Below, in pieces: positions 16,115-26,049 of a stretch of 64,000 nucleotides of DNA. Every line of letters starts with the position of its first letter. The stretch's first letter is position 1. The notes under the pieces were generated by a model that ran no database searches, was not told the DNA's origin, and saw only the letters and a program-made list of their open reading frames with translations. The position numbers and the translations under genes are program-made. This DNA is from Hydrogenovibrio sp. SC-1 (lineage in GTDB: Bacteria; Pseudomonadota; Gammaproteobacteria; Thiomicrospirales; Thiomicrospiraceae), in assembly GCF_002848135.1 (NCBI RefSeq), contig NZ_PKGB01000011.1, positions 1 to 64,000 on the forward strand, given 5' to 3'.

Positions 16115-16543
16115 TTAAACGATGCCTTGTTTTTCACGAATTTCTTGTTTGGTCTTCATTTCAACGGTCATAGTCGCTGTTGGACGAGCTTCCATTCGTG
16201 CTAAACCGATTTCATCGCCGCTGATTTTGCAATAACCATAATCGCCTGATTCAATATCACGCAATGACTTATCGATTTTTGAAATTAATTTACGTTCACG
16301 ATCACGTGTACGAAGCTCCAAAGCAAATTCTTCTTCTTGAGACGCACGGTCATTTGGATCGGCTGGTGTTGAAGAGTCGGTTCTTAAATGCTTAACGGTG
16401 TTTTCAGCTTCCCAATAAAGCTGCTTTTTCCATGCAAGTAATTTTTCTTTGAAATGCTCTAACATTTCACGGCTCATATATTCTTCGCCGGGTTTCATCT
16501 CATATTTTGGATAGTTTTCAATAAAATCTGTTGAGTCTTCCAT
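16115..16543 (-). CDS. dksA: DksA-family RNA polymerase regulator lacking zinc cysteines
   Basis: 142 residues with a long N-terminal coiled coil, the conserved tip DPNDRASQEEEF (Asp62, Asp65, Ala67) and the C-terminal EIGLARMEARPTA motif followed by IREKQG. DksA binds in the RNA polymerase secondary channel and acts with ppGpp. In classic DksA a zinc is held by four cysteines. Here the equivalent positions are Cys105, Ser108, Thr126 and Met129, so only one cysteine survives and zinc binding is unlikely. Pseudomonas DksA2 is a known zinc-independent precedent. The tip residues needed for activity are kept. GGTTAC precedes the ATG. Confidence 0.85.
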   Translation of the reverse strand: MEDSTDFIENYPKYEMKPGEEYMSREMLEHFKEKLLAWKKQLYWEAENTVKHLRTDSSTPADPNDRASQEEEFALELRTRDRERKLISKIDKSLRDIESGDYGYCKISGDEIGLARMEARPTATMTVEMKTKQEIREKQGIV

Positions 16544-16731
16544 AAGTAACCTTCATTAATGTTTTTATATCAAGCTTGTAAAATAAAGCTCAGGCTCTTG
16601 TTGCATAGTGATGATGCCCCGAGAGTTTGGGTAAATTTCATCAAGACACAGGATGAACTTGTTTGAAATTAACTGCGTTTTATACCAAGTTTTAAAAAGC
16701 CTGACAACCTAATTTTTTTTATAAGTTTTTG

Positions 16732-16760
16732 TTGACTTAGCTTGCTTTTTAGCACTAATT
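16732..16760 (+). promoter_or_regulatory. Possible cbbY promoter
   Basis: TTGACT at 16732-16737, then 17 bp, then CTAATT at 16755-16760, resembling a sigma-70 promoter with a weak -10. It starts 71 bp before the cbbY ATG in a 259-bp gap that otherwise shows nothing recognisable. Confidence 0.35.
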
Positions 16761-16802
16761 CGCTTTAATACCCTAAATCAATTTTTATAAAGAGAGAAAG
16801 AA

Positions 16803-17567
16803 ATGGCGAAACTTGAAGCGCTTTTATTTGATGTAGATGGAACCTTATCTGACACGGAACGCGATGGGCATAGGGTCGCCTTTAATATGGCCTTTGAAGC
16901 CGCTGGGTTAGATTGGCATTGGGATGAAGCCCTGTATGGTGATTTATTGTCAGTGACGGGCGGTAAAGAACGAATTAAACTCTATTGCAATCAATTCAAT
17001 ACCGATTTTGAACAACCACAGGATATGGATGGGTTTGTTAAAGAACTGCATGCCTCGAAAACAGCTTTTTATACACAGTTGTTGAGTAAGGGTAAAATAC
17101 CGTTGCGACCAGGCGTCGAACGGTTGATTCATGAAGCAAAAGCGGCTGGCATGCGTATGGCGGTGGTAACCACCACCACGCCCGAAAATGTGACGGCTTT
17201 ACTGACACATACCTTGGGTCCAGATAGCGAAGCTTGGTTTGAAGTGATTGCTGCAGGTGATATTGTTCCGGCCAAAAAACCAGCTCCAGACATCTATGAA
17301 TGGGCGCTACAAGAAATGAACTTATCTCCAGAAGAAACCATTGCCTTTGAAGATTCTGCGAATGGAATTCTGTCTTCAACGGGCGCGGATGTTCGTACGA
17401 TTATTACTGTGAATGAATACACTAAAGAGGATGATTTTTCACAAGCAGCTTTAGTGTTAGATCATCTTGGAGAGCCTGACAGACCGTTTGCCGTTTTGTC
17501 TGGTAATGCTTATGGACATCGCTATATGGACTTAGATTTAGTTCATAAAATTGCGCGTGGTGAATAA
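16803..17567 (+). CDS. cbbY: CbbY-family HAD phosphatase (xylulose-1,5-bisphosphatase)
   Basis: 254 residues of the HAD superfamily. The nucleophile motif FDVDGTLSDTERDGHR (Asp10, Asp12), a threonine in VVTTTTPENV, lysine in PAKKPAPDIY, and FEDSANG follow the CbbY pattern closely. CbbY removes the 1-phosphate from xylulose-1,5-bisphosphate, a RuBisCO inhibitor made by misprotonation, yielding xylulose-5-phosphate. This points to a Calvin cycle, although RuBisCO genes are not in the window. It ends 3 bp from the convergent sugar-kinase gene. Confidence 0.9.
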   Translation: MAKLEALLFDVDGTLSDTERDGHRVAFNMAFEAAGLDWHWDEALYGDLLSVTGGKERIKLYCNQFNTDFEQPQDMDGFVKELHASKTAFYTQLLSKGKIPLRPGVERLIHEAKAAGMRMAVVTTTTPENVTALLTHTLGPDSEAWFEVIAAGDIVPAKKPAPDIYEWALQEMNLSPEETIAFEDSANGILSSTGADVRTIITVNEYTKEDDFSQAALVLDHLGEPDRPFAVLSGNAYGHRYMDLDLVHKIARGE

Positions 17568-17570
17568 ACC

Positions 17571-18890
17571 TTAAAGCTTTGCCAAAAGCGTTACGCCAAA
17601 AGCGGCATCCGTTTGTTGTGCCGTCGTTACGGGTGCCATTAGGTGTTTTTGGCGTAATTGCATCCAAATCAGGTTTTTCGTGCCGCCTCCACAACTGTAG
17701 ATTTGACGAATCTTGGGTGCGCCCAATTCAACAAGTCGCTCAAAACATTGCCCCTCAATGGCAACCAGTCCTTCCATAATGGCTTGACAAAAGAGTGCAT
17801 CGTTATCAGGACGAGGTGTTAGGCGAGGTTGTAGCTGGGCATCGGCGATTGGAAAACGCTCTCCAGGTCTTATCAATGGGTAGTAATCGAGTCCTGTGGG
17901 CTGGCTGATGTCGATTTCAGCTAACAGCGCTTGCAAGGTTTCTAAAGAAAAGTAATGGCGTAAAACCGCGCCGCCACTATTAGACGCTCCGCCCACCAAC
18001 CATTTTGATTTTAACTTATGACTGTAAATGCCATATTGATCGGCAAAAATGGGTTTGTCTATCAGTACTTTGATGGCAAGCGTTGATCCCAAAGAAACCA
18101 CTGCATCGCCAATTTGATTCGCACCGGCTGCGAGAAACGCCGCAATACTGTCGGTGGTTCCGCTTAACACGGTCATTTTAGGGTTAAACCCATAGCTTTT
18201 GACCAGGCCTGGTTGAATTTGACCGATTTCAGTACCCGGCGGCACGACTTTTGGCAGAGGGGTTTTAATTAAGGGTTTGAGCCAGCCAGGCCATTGTTGT
18301 TGAACACTGTCATATCCCAGCTTGAGGGCATTGTTTTCATCGGTAATGCCTAACTGACCCGTCAAAATGTAGTTTATAAAGTCAACTTGATGACAAATAT
18401 AACGATCGGATGGTGAGGTATCTTTTGTTGTCGATAAAGTGGATTCCAGCAACATCACTTTGCTTAACGTGCTTGAAGCGCCTTTTGCTCCTGTTTGCTG
18501 GGGGGCAACCTCGGAAACTCGTTTCGCCTCGGCTGTTGCGCTTTGGTCGTCATACATCAGGGCCTGAGTCAGCGGGTTGCCTTTGCCATCACAGAGCAAT
18601 ACTGTTGAAGAGGTGGCATCGACAATACATTGATCAATCTGTTGACAGTCTGAGTATTCAGAAAGTTTTTGAAAGAGGGAATTTAAGGCGTTCGCCCAAA
18701 CAGTGGGAGATTGTTCGCTGTGGCATCCCTCTCTTTTGGGTAGGGGTAAAGTGACTTCGGCACTGAAACGTAATTTGGGTGTTGACGAACCAAACTCAAC
18801 AATCGCACCTCGAATACCTGACGTACCGACATCAATTCCCAGTACGGTATGATTTTTTTTGTGATGGGTTGCTAGATGGGTTGAAGTCAT
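17571..18890 (-). CDS. FGGY carbohydrate kinase, ribulose/xylulose-kinase-like
   Basis: 439 residues of the FGGY sugar kinase family: GIDVGTSGIRGAIV (phosphate loop), DATSSTVLLCDGKGNPL, the catalytic aspartate in SGTTDSIAAF and a C-terminal SCGGGTKN adenosine motif. The pattern DATSSTVLLCD resembles the D-ribulose-kinase group of plants and cyanobacteria more than E. coli XylB. It should phosphorylate a pentulose, but the substrate is not fixed by sequence. It converges on cbbY, whose product is xylulose-5-phosphate, so a sugar-phosphate salvage role is tempting. AGAGCG lies before the ATG. It contains a CCAGGCCTGG copy. Confidence 0.75.
   Translation of the reverse strand: MTSTHLATHHKKNHTVLGIDVGTSGIRGAIVEFGSSTPKLRFSAEVTLPLPKREGCHSEQSPTVWANALNSLFQKLSEYSDCQQIDQCIVDATSSTVLLCDGKGNPLTQALMYDDQSATAEAKRVSEVAPQQTGAKGASSTLSKVMLLESTLSTTKDTSPSDRYICHQVDFINYILTGQLGITDENNALKLGYDSVQQQWPGWLKPLIKTPLPKVVPPGTEIGQIQPGLVKSYGFNPKMTVLSGTTDSIAAFLAAGANQIGDAVVSLGSTLAIKVLIDKPIFADQYGIYSHKLKSKWLVGGASNSGGAVLRHYFSLETLQALLAEIDISQPTGLDYYPLIRPGERFPIADAQLQPRLTPRPDNDALFCQAIMEGLVAIEGQCFERLVELGAPKIRQIYSCGGGTKNLIWMQLRQKHLMAPVTTAQQTDAAFGVTLLAKL
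18203..18212. repeat. CCAGGCCTGG palindrome (in FGGY kinase)
   Basis: Exact copy, flanks CTTTTGA and TTGAATTT. Encodes Gln-Pro-Gly-Leu-Val in the kinase. Confidence 0.9.
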
Positions 18891-19108
18891 TCAATTCGCT
18901 CTGTTTGCAGATTAAATCAGTAGGGCTGACAAAAAACAACTGCGATAAATGAGTCAGGTTGCTTTTCATTAGCCTCGATATAAAGTAAAATTTTCAGTTT
19001 TAGGGCGGCCTTAATTGTACGCCATTCGCTGACCGCAAACCACACCCTAAAAACAATCAATGTGATCGTAATGAAGAACCCTCTTACTAAATTTAAGGAT
19101 GATGCAAG

Positions 19109-20002
19109 ATGAATGAATTGCAACAAGTATTACTAATTTTTGCAATGATTGTCATAGTTGGGTTGTATCTCTTAAACAAAGCCAAGTCTAAAAAGCATCC
19201 AGCGGATGCCAATCAACAACAAACCTCTTCTCAGTCGAAGGGTGATAACTCACATGACCTTAATGACTTGGGTGAAGCACATCTACCGCTATCAGAAAAG
19301 ACCCAACATCGTTTACATCTCGATGAAGATTCGCAACTTGAAGAAACGGTCCCTGATGCGCAGCTAGGATTGTCCTTCGGACAAGAGTTTGAGGTTCATA
19401 AAACGGCGAAGTCACAGACAAAATCCGAGCAAGTTACCTTGGCTGAAGATCGCAGAAAACCACAAGAGATTCAGATTGAATCGATTGAAGAAGAAGCAGA
19501 TGAATCAAGCGTTGCTGAAGCCGATCCAGAGCAAGAGACTAAAAAAGAAACGGTTGCTGTTCAACCAACTGCCGACACAAAGGATCAGCCAGACGAAAAG
19601 ATCTTTGCATTGATTATTATGGGATCAGAAGATTTTGTGTGGCCAAAAGTCAATCAAACCTTGCAAGGCGTTGGGTTGTTGCCCTCTGATTCCGGCATTT
19701 TTGTTAAAAACGATACGATGGGGCAGGAGTTGATTCGGGTGGCAAATCTATTAGAACCCGGCACCTTCCCACTTGAAGAACCCGTGAACAGCGATCATAA
19801 AATTGCAGGACTGGTCTTAATCTTAACCTTACCAACCAGTGTCTCTGCCACCAGCGTGATGCGAGAAATGATTATGATGGCACGTAAAATCTCACAACGT
19901 TTAAATGGACGTTTATATGATGTTGAACGCCATTTAATTAAAGAGTCCGACCTGCAATCCATGCGCGATGCTGCCGCACAATATGAAGCTGATTCTCAAT
20001 AA
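19109..20002 (+). CDS. zipA: Cell division protein ZipA
   Basis: 297 residues. An N-terminal membrane anchor (about 7-24, VLLIFAMIVIVGLYLL) is followed by a long, acidic, low-complexity linker (about 28-165) and a C-terminal FtsZ-binding domain (about 168-290, from IFALIIMGSEDFVWP to YDVERHLIKESDL). ZipA tethers FtsZ to the inner membrane during septum assembly. AAGGATG precedes the ATG. ligA starts 3 bp after its stop, the usual zipA-ligA pairing. Confidence 0.92.
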   Translation: MNELQQVLLIFAMIVIVGLYLLNKAKSKKHPADANQQQTSSQSKGDNSHDLNDLGEAHLPLSEKTQHRLHLDEDSQLEETVPDAQLGLSFGQEFEVHKTAKSQTKSEQVTLAEDRRKPQEIQIESIEEEADESSVAEADPEQETKKETVAVQPTADTKDQPDEKIFALIIMGSEDFVWPKVNQTLQGVGLLPSDSGIFVKNDTMGQELIRVANLLEPGTFPLEEPVNSDHKIAGLVLILTLPTSVSATSVMREMIMMARKISQRLNGRLYDVERHLIKESDLQSMRDAAAQYEADSQ

Positions 20003-22039
<2,037 letters not shown>

Positions 22040-22136
22040 GGGAAAGGTGTTTCCCGAATACTCGTGAGGCATAGCCTGATTTCTATAAGGGTTTAGGGCT
22101 TACTTTTTATATAACATTCAATGTATTGGAAAAATT

Positions 22137-22682
22137 ATGGTTAGACCTCGCAATGTCAATAGAACAAAAGCCAAGCGCGAAATTCCGGATTGGGAACAAG
22201 AAGAATTTGAAAGCCGGACGGATATTAAAAAGGCTGCCCAAGCAGTCACAGAAATGGGCGAAACCTTAGCTCAGTATTCTCCAAGCCAATTGAAAAAATT
22301 TAACTTGCCTGATGAACTTCTCAAGGCCCTTTTATTATTGCAAGAAATGAAGAATGGGCCCGCCATTAAGCGTCAAAAAGGGTTTATTGGCAAATACCTT
22401 CGTAAAGATGAAGCGTTAATTGCAGACATCAAAGAACAACTGTTTGCCATGGAGCAAAAAGCCAAGCAACAAACGGTTCACTTTCACCGCTTGGAAAAGT
22501 GGCGTGATCGTTTAGTGAGCGAAGGGGATGATGCATTGAATGAGTTTATGGAGCTGTATACGCATGCAGACCGAACTCAACTACGGCAATGGATACGCAA
22601 TGCCCAAAAAGAAGCTGAACAAAATAAACCGCCTAAAGCCTATCGCGCGATTTTCCAATATTTAAAAGGCTTAGAGTGGTAA
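22137..22682 (+). CDS. darP: DarP/YjgA ribosome-associated protein (DUF615)
   Basis: 181 residues, highly charged and helical, with the DUF615 signature: SRTDIKKAAQAVTEMGE near the N-terminus, LKALLLLQEMKNGPAIKRQKGFIGKYLR in the middle and DRTQLRQWIRNAQKE at the C-terminus. In E. coli DarP takes part in late assembly of the 50S ribosomal subunit. It stands 97 bp after ligA. A copy of CCAGGCCTGG lies 38 bp beyond its stop. Confidence 0.9.
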   Translation: MVRPRNVNRTKAKREIPDWEQEEFESRTDIKKAAQAVTEMGETLAQYSPSQLKKFNLPDELLKALLLLQEMKNGPAIKRQKGFIGKYLRKDEALIADIKEQLFAMEQKAKQQTVHFHRLEKWRDRLVSEGDDALNEFMELYTHADRTQLRQWIRNAQKEAEQNKPPKAYRAIFQYLKGLEW

Positions 22683-22719
22683 ATAGGTAATAACAAGCGT
22701 TTTTATGAGCTAAAAACTC

Positions 22720-22729
22720 CCAGGCCTGG
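22720..22729. repeat. CCAGGCCTGG palindrome (intergenic, near-perfect long arms)
   Basis: Exact copy with flanks AAAAACTC and TTGTTTTT, making a nearly perfect 26-bp palindrome. It sits just beyond darP and could act as a two-way terminator. Confidence 0.9.
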
Positions 22730-22743
22730 TTGTTTTTGCTCCT

Positions 22744-22835
22744 TTAAGTTCGATATTCAAATATGCCTTGTTGCGGTTTTTGAACATTGGATGCGTTAAA
22801 AAGTTCACCATTCTTGGCAATATAAATGCCACGGC
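22744..22835 (-). pseudogene. Remnant of an asparaginase 3' end
   Basis: On the minus strand this encodes GIYIAKNGELFNASNVQKPQ, then QGIFEYRT and a stop. It is plainly a diverged copy of the C-terminus of the asparaginase at 23836-24348 (GIYIAMNGELFNASEVQKNR, then DGVFERLT). No start codon or upstream part of the gene is present. The DMT transporter gene lies between the two copies. It is the tail of a duplicated gene, otherwise deleted. Confidence 0.75.
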
Positions 22836-22894
22836 GATTAAACGTCAAAAAAGTTTGGAATGATAGAGGGGATTAACTTTAAGTTGTGCCATCT

Positions 22895-23815
22895 TTAAAA
22901 AAATCGACGACCCATTAGTAGTCTAAAATTTTCTTGGGTTAAGTGATGTCCAAATTCAAATAGAATCAACCCAATAATAACCAGGCCTACACCGCTTGCA
23001 ATTGAGATATTGAGCGGCTCATTATTAAAGTAATAGCCAATTAAAATAGCCATGACTGGGGCAATTAACGTAATTAACCCGAGTCGAATGGCATCCATGC
23101 GTTTCAGCACATAATAATACAAAATATAGCCAACTAAAGAGCCAAAGATACCTAAATAGGCAATGGCCAGTAAGGATTGTGTGGGCAGTAGCGGCAGTTC
23201 TGTTAAATAGCTGGGTTGGAACAATAAATAGCAGAGGCTGCTGATCCAAACGGCAGCTGCGACTAAATGGGTGTTGGGCAGGCCGTGATTGGTTTTTTTG
23301 ACCAAGACTGTACTTAATGAATGGTTTAAAGCCGCAAATGCCGCCAGGGCTATTCCCAACCCTAATTGAGGATATCGGTCTAACGAATCGAATGCGAGTT
23401 GAGGGTAGAATATGACCATGAGCCCCATAAGACTGACTAAGCTGCCGACATATTTACTGAAGCTCATTTTAAAGCCATCTAAAAGAAAGCTTGCGAAAAA
23501 CCCCGTTAGAATCGGCGTTAAGCCAAAAATAAGCGACATCCAACCAGACGGCATGGTTTGCGCCGCATAATACATGGGCGTCATGCCGCCTAATATCCCT
23601 AGGCTGGCCGAAAAATAGACCTTTAAATCTCGGGGTGCCAGTGAAAAACGCTGCCTTGAAAACCAAAGGATGACGGGGATAATCAAAATGGCACTGATGA
23701 GGATGCGTGCTGAGATCCCGATGAACCAATCGGTTTGGCCACTCCACTGAATGGCTAAAGGGGTGGTCGCCCAAATAAGCACCACCGAAAAATATGCGAT
23801 CCAAGTTATTTGCAT
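22895..23815 (-). CDS. EamA/DMT-family transporter
   Basis: 306 residues with about ten hydrophobic segments arranged as two EamA repeats, each around five helices. Recognisable features are ATTPLAIQW early, a first-repeat end at GLMVIFYPQL, and a second repeat with YLGIFGSLVGYILYYYVLKR. The family exports or imports small metabolites such as amino acids. The substrate cannot be read from the sequence. It starts 20 bp after the asparaginase stop, so it is probably the last gene of the yciB operon. A half copy of the CCAGGCCTGG repeat lies in it. Confidence 0.85.
   Translation of the reverse strand: MQITWIAYFSVVLIWATTPLAIQWSGQTDWFIGISARILISAILIIPVILWFSRQRFSLAPRDLKVYFSASLGILGGMTPMYYAAQTMPSGWMSLIFGLTPILTGFFASFLLDGFKMSFSKYVGSLVSLMGLMVIFYPQLAFDSLDRYPQLGLGIALAAFAALNHSLSTVLVKKTNHGLPNTHLVAAAVWISSLCYLLFQPSYLTELPLLPTQSLLAIAYLGIFGSLVGYILYYYVLKRMDAIRLGLITLIAPVMAILIGYYFNNEPLNISIASGVGLVIIGLILFEFGHHLTQENFRLLMGRRFF
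22981..22990. repeat. CCAGGCCTGG family, degraded (in EamA gene)
   Basis: Reads CCAGGCCTAC after ATAA, two mismatches. It encodes Gly-Leu-Val in the usual Pro-Gly-Leu frame. It may be a decayed copy or chance. Confidence 0.4.
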
Positions 23816-23835
23816 GTGAGTGTGTTCAGTCGGGG

Positions 23836-24348
23836 CTAGGTGAGTCGTTCAAATACGCCGTCTTGGCGGTTTTTTTGAACTTCAGATGCGTTAAACAGTT
23901 CACCATTCATGGCAATATAAATGCCATTGCTTGCCAGTTGTGATGCCATTAAGGCACTGCCGATATTAAAGGCTGCATCGGATTGTCCGAGTTGAAAAGG
24001 GCGCATGGCACCCGTTAAGACAATTGTTTTGGATTGTGCTAGTGGTGAGTTCAGTAAGTATTCGGCTGTCTCTGCCATGGTGTCTGTACCATGGGTAATC
24101 ACTAGCCGTTGGCAAGGCGACGCCAAGCACGCATTTAAAATATGCTGTCGATCTTCGATCGTCATTTCTAGGCTGTCTTTCAGCATTAACACTTCGGGTT
24201 GAACGGCAAGGGTCATATTAGCTTGATCCATCAAGACGGGTAGGTGGGTTTTTGAAAATTCTAGATTGCCGCTCAGCTCGTTATAGTCTTTGTCGAGTGT
24301 GCCACCAGTAATTAAAAGACCAATGGGGTTGCGTGTGTTTGAGGTCAT
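23836..24348 (-). CDS. One-domain asparaginase-family protein
   Basis: 170 residues matching only the N-terminal catalytic domain of asparaginases (full enzymes are about 330). Catalytic threonines are present in LLITGGTLDK and THGTDTMAETAEYL, and TGAMRPFQLGQSDAAFN is kept. The second domain, which completes the active site in classic enzymes, is absent and no frameshift follows, so this is a natural short form. Such short proteins are found in several marine gammaproteobacteria. Asparagine hydrolysis is plausible but unproven. It lies between the LexA-like gene (21-bp gap) and the transporter (20 bp). Confidence 0.75.
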   Translation of the reverse strand: MTSNTRNPIGLLITGGTLDKDYNELSGNLEFSKTHLPVLMDQANMTLAVQPEVLMLKDSLEMTIEDRQHILNACLASPCQRLVITHGTDTMAETAEYLLNSPLAQSKTIVLTGAMRPFQLGQSDAAFNIGSALMASQLASNGIYIAMNGELFNASEVQKNRQDGVFERLT

Positions 24349-24369
24349 GGCTTTAACTATTTCGGCTTA

Positions 24370-24831
24370 TTAAGGTTGGCGCAAAATACCGGTGACGATA
24401 CCGAGTATTTCGATTTGATCGTTAGTAATGTAGATGGGTTCCATGTCACTGTTGGCGGGTTGTAGTCGAATACCATTCTTTTCAATATAGAATTTCTTCA
24501 TGGTGACTTCTTCATTATTGATTCTAACGACGACGGATTCGCCATTTTCAGCGGTTGAACGGCGTTCGATAATGACAATGTCGCCATCTTCAATATTTTC
24601 TTCAATCATGGAGGTGCCTTTGACTCTTAGTGCAAAGGTTTCCTTTCGCACCATGCTTTGAGGCACGGCAACCGTATCATAATCCATTTCCATTTGGATG
24701 GGTTGACCGGCTGATGTCCAACCTAATAGCGGGACTTGGACAAAGTCTGTCTCGACCAGTTCAATTGGGTCAGCGGTTTCCAACTGCAATTTTTGTTGGC
24801 GTTTGGGGATTAAATAGGCCACATTCGTCAT
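24370..24831 (-). CDS. LexA-like S24 autoprotease without DNA-binding domain
   Basis: 153 residues aligned with the C-terminal half of LexA: the Ala41-Gly42 cleavage site in GWTSAGQPI, Ser74 in VKGTSMIEENI and Lys112 in VTMKKF, with IRLQPANSDMEPIYI as in LexA rather than UmuD. Only about 30 residues precede this domain, with no helix-turn-helix. GAGGTG before the ATG and an in-frame TGA just upstream fix the start. It may be a RecA-triggered decoy or signal protein, or a second UmuD. It is part of the yciB-yciI operon. Confidence 0.75.
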   Translation of the reverse strand: MTNVAYLIPKRQQKLQLETADPIELVETDFVQVPLLGWTSAGQPIQMEMDYDTVAVPQSMVRKETFALRVKGTSMIEENIEDGDIVIIERRSTAENGESVVVRINNEEVTMKKFYIEKNGIRLQPANSDMEPIYITNDQIEILGIVTGILRQP

Positions 24832-24846
24832 CAGAACACCTCAGTT

Positions 24847-24861
24847 ATTGATCTTATCAAT
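24847..24861. promoter_or_regulatory. 15-bp palindrome before the LexA-like gene
   Basis: ATTGAT and ATCAAT flank CTT, ending at the yciI stop and 15 bp before the LexA-like start. It could be an operator or chance, as the arms are short and AT-rich. Confidence 0.25.
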
Positions 24862-25163
24862 TAGGCTGGCAATACTTTCTTAAAGGGTTTAACGTCCACT
24901 TTTGCATAGACGCCTGCTTCCAAATAGGGGTCTGCATTGGCCCAGTTTTGGGCTTCAGCTAAGCTGTCAAACTCAGCCACGATCAAGCTGCCACTAAATC
25001 CGGATTCACCCGGTTCATCCGAATCGATAGCTGGGTTAGGGCCAGCTAATATTAAGCGGTTTTGCTCGGCAAGCAGTTTAAGTCTTTCGATGTGCTGAGG
25101 GCGAGCAGAGGCTCTTAGAGGCAGACTGTTTTCCACATCGTAGGCAAAAATTGAATACAACAT
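24861..25163 (-). CDS. yciI: YciI-family protein
   Basis: 100 residues of the YciI-like dimeric ferredoxin-fold family: YSIFAYDVENSLPLRASARPQHIERL at the N-terminus, GSLIVAEFDSLAEAQNWANADPY in the middle, and KPFKKVLP at the end. The conserved His and Asp of the putative active site are present. Function is unknown in E. coli, where yciI also lies near yciB. It starts 6 bp after the yciB stop, so it is co-transcribed. Confidence 0.88.
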   Translation of the reverse strand: MLYSIFAYDVENSLPLRASARPQHIERLKLLAEQNRLILAGPNPAIDSDEPGESGFSGSLIVAEFDSLAEAQNWANADPYLEAGVYAKVDVKPFKKVLPA

Positions 25164-25169
25164 AGTCTA

Positions 25170-25817
25170 TTATCCTTTCTTCTTGTCAGAGTGTGTTGGG
25201 TGGTCAACCACCGCATCCATTTCAACATCGGCCAGGGTTTCATAGGCATTGTCCATTGCTTCTGTTGGATGGGTATCTGCTGCACCGTCCGACGATTTCA
25301 GGAAACGACTGATATATAACCCTTGAACAATAATAAACACAAAAGTGAGTCCCATTAACCCGAATAACTTAAAGTTGACCCAGGTATCGGTGTCGTATTG
25401 ATAAGCGACATAGATATTGGCTGCACCAGAGAATATAAAAAATAGCACCCACATAAAGCTCAGTTTGGTCCAAACTGCATCAGGTAAACTAATGGCTTGA
25501 TCCATCATGCGGCGGATAATCGGCTTTTTACCGATAAAATGACTGCCAAAGAACACCAATGCAAAGCCCCAGTTGACGACAGTTGGTTTCCATTTAATAA
25601 AGGCTTCATCTTGAAAGATTAAGGTGGCTCCCCCAAGAATAACAATTAATGCCAGAGTGATAAGGTGCATCTTTTCGACGCGCTTATTTTTAAAATAGAC
25701 ATAGGCAACTTGTACAATAGACGCTACGATTGCAACGGCAGTGGCGACATAGATACCATAAACTTTAAAGGCTATAAAAAATAGCAGAATGGGGAAAAAA
25801 TCAAATAACAGTTTCAT
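25170..25817 (-). CDS. yciB: YciB inner-membrane protein (intracellular septation A family)
   Basis: 215 residues with five or six membrane segments and the family start MKLLFDFFPILLFF, plus GKKPIIRRMMDQAISLPDAVWTKL and the conserved WVNFKLFG motif. E. coli YciB is linked to envelope synthesis and septation. The last 35 residues, acidic then KKKG, are a soluble tail longer than usual. GGGT lies before the ATG. It appears to be the first gene of the minus-strand operon yciB-yciI-lexA-like-asparaginase-EamA. Confidence 0.9.
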   Translation of the reverse strand: MKLLFDFFPILLFFIAFKVYGIYVATAVAIVASIVQVAYVYFKNKRVEKMHLITLALIVILGGATLIFQDEAFIKWKPTVVNWGFALVFFGSHFIGKKPIIRRMMDQAISLPDAVWTKLSFMWVLFFIFSGAANIYVAYQYDTDTWVNFKLFGLMGLTFVFIIVQGLYISRFLKSSDGAADTHPTEAMDNAYETLADVEMDAVVDHPTHSDKKKG

Positions 25818-26049
25818 GAGAACCCTTTTGTAGCCCTAATGAATGCGATACGCACTCAAGAATAGGGTAAAATTTAGCAAATACAACCTGTGTCAGCAAT
25901 CATTCTCAGCAGTATGAATGATCGCCACAATTCAATAATCGTTATTGAGATTGTTTAAATAACGTCTTTTCAAAAAATAATGGCCATTTTATATGGGATT
26001 GCGCCTTAAAGAAAGGCGTTTATCTTTGGCAAGGTCCGAATGGAGTAAA

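Noticed and set aside
22040-22055. GGGAAA/TTTCCC hairpin after ligA as a terminator
   Set aside because: Only six pairs, four-base loop and no T-tract. It is as likely chance.
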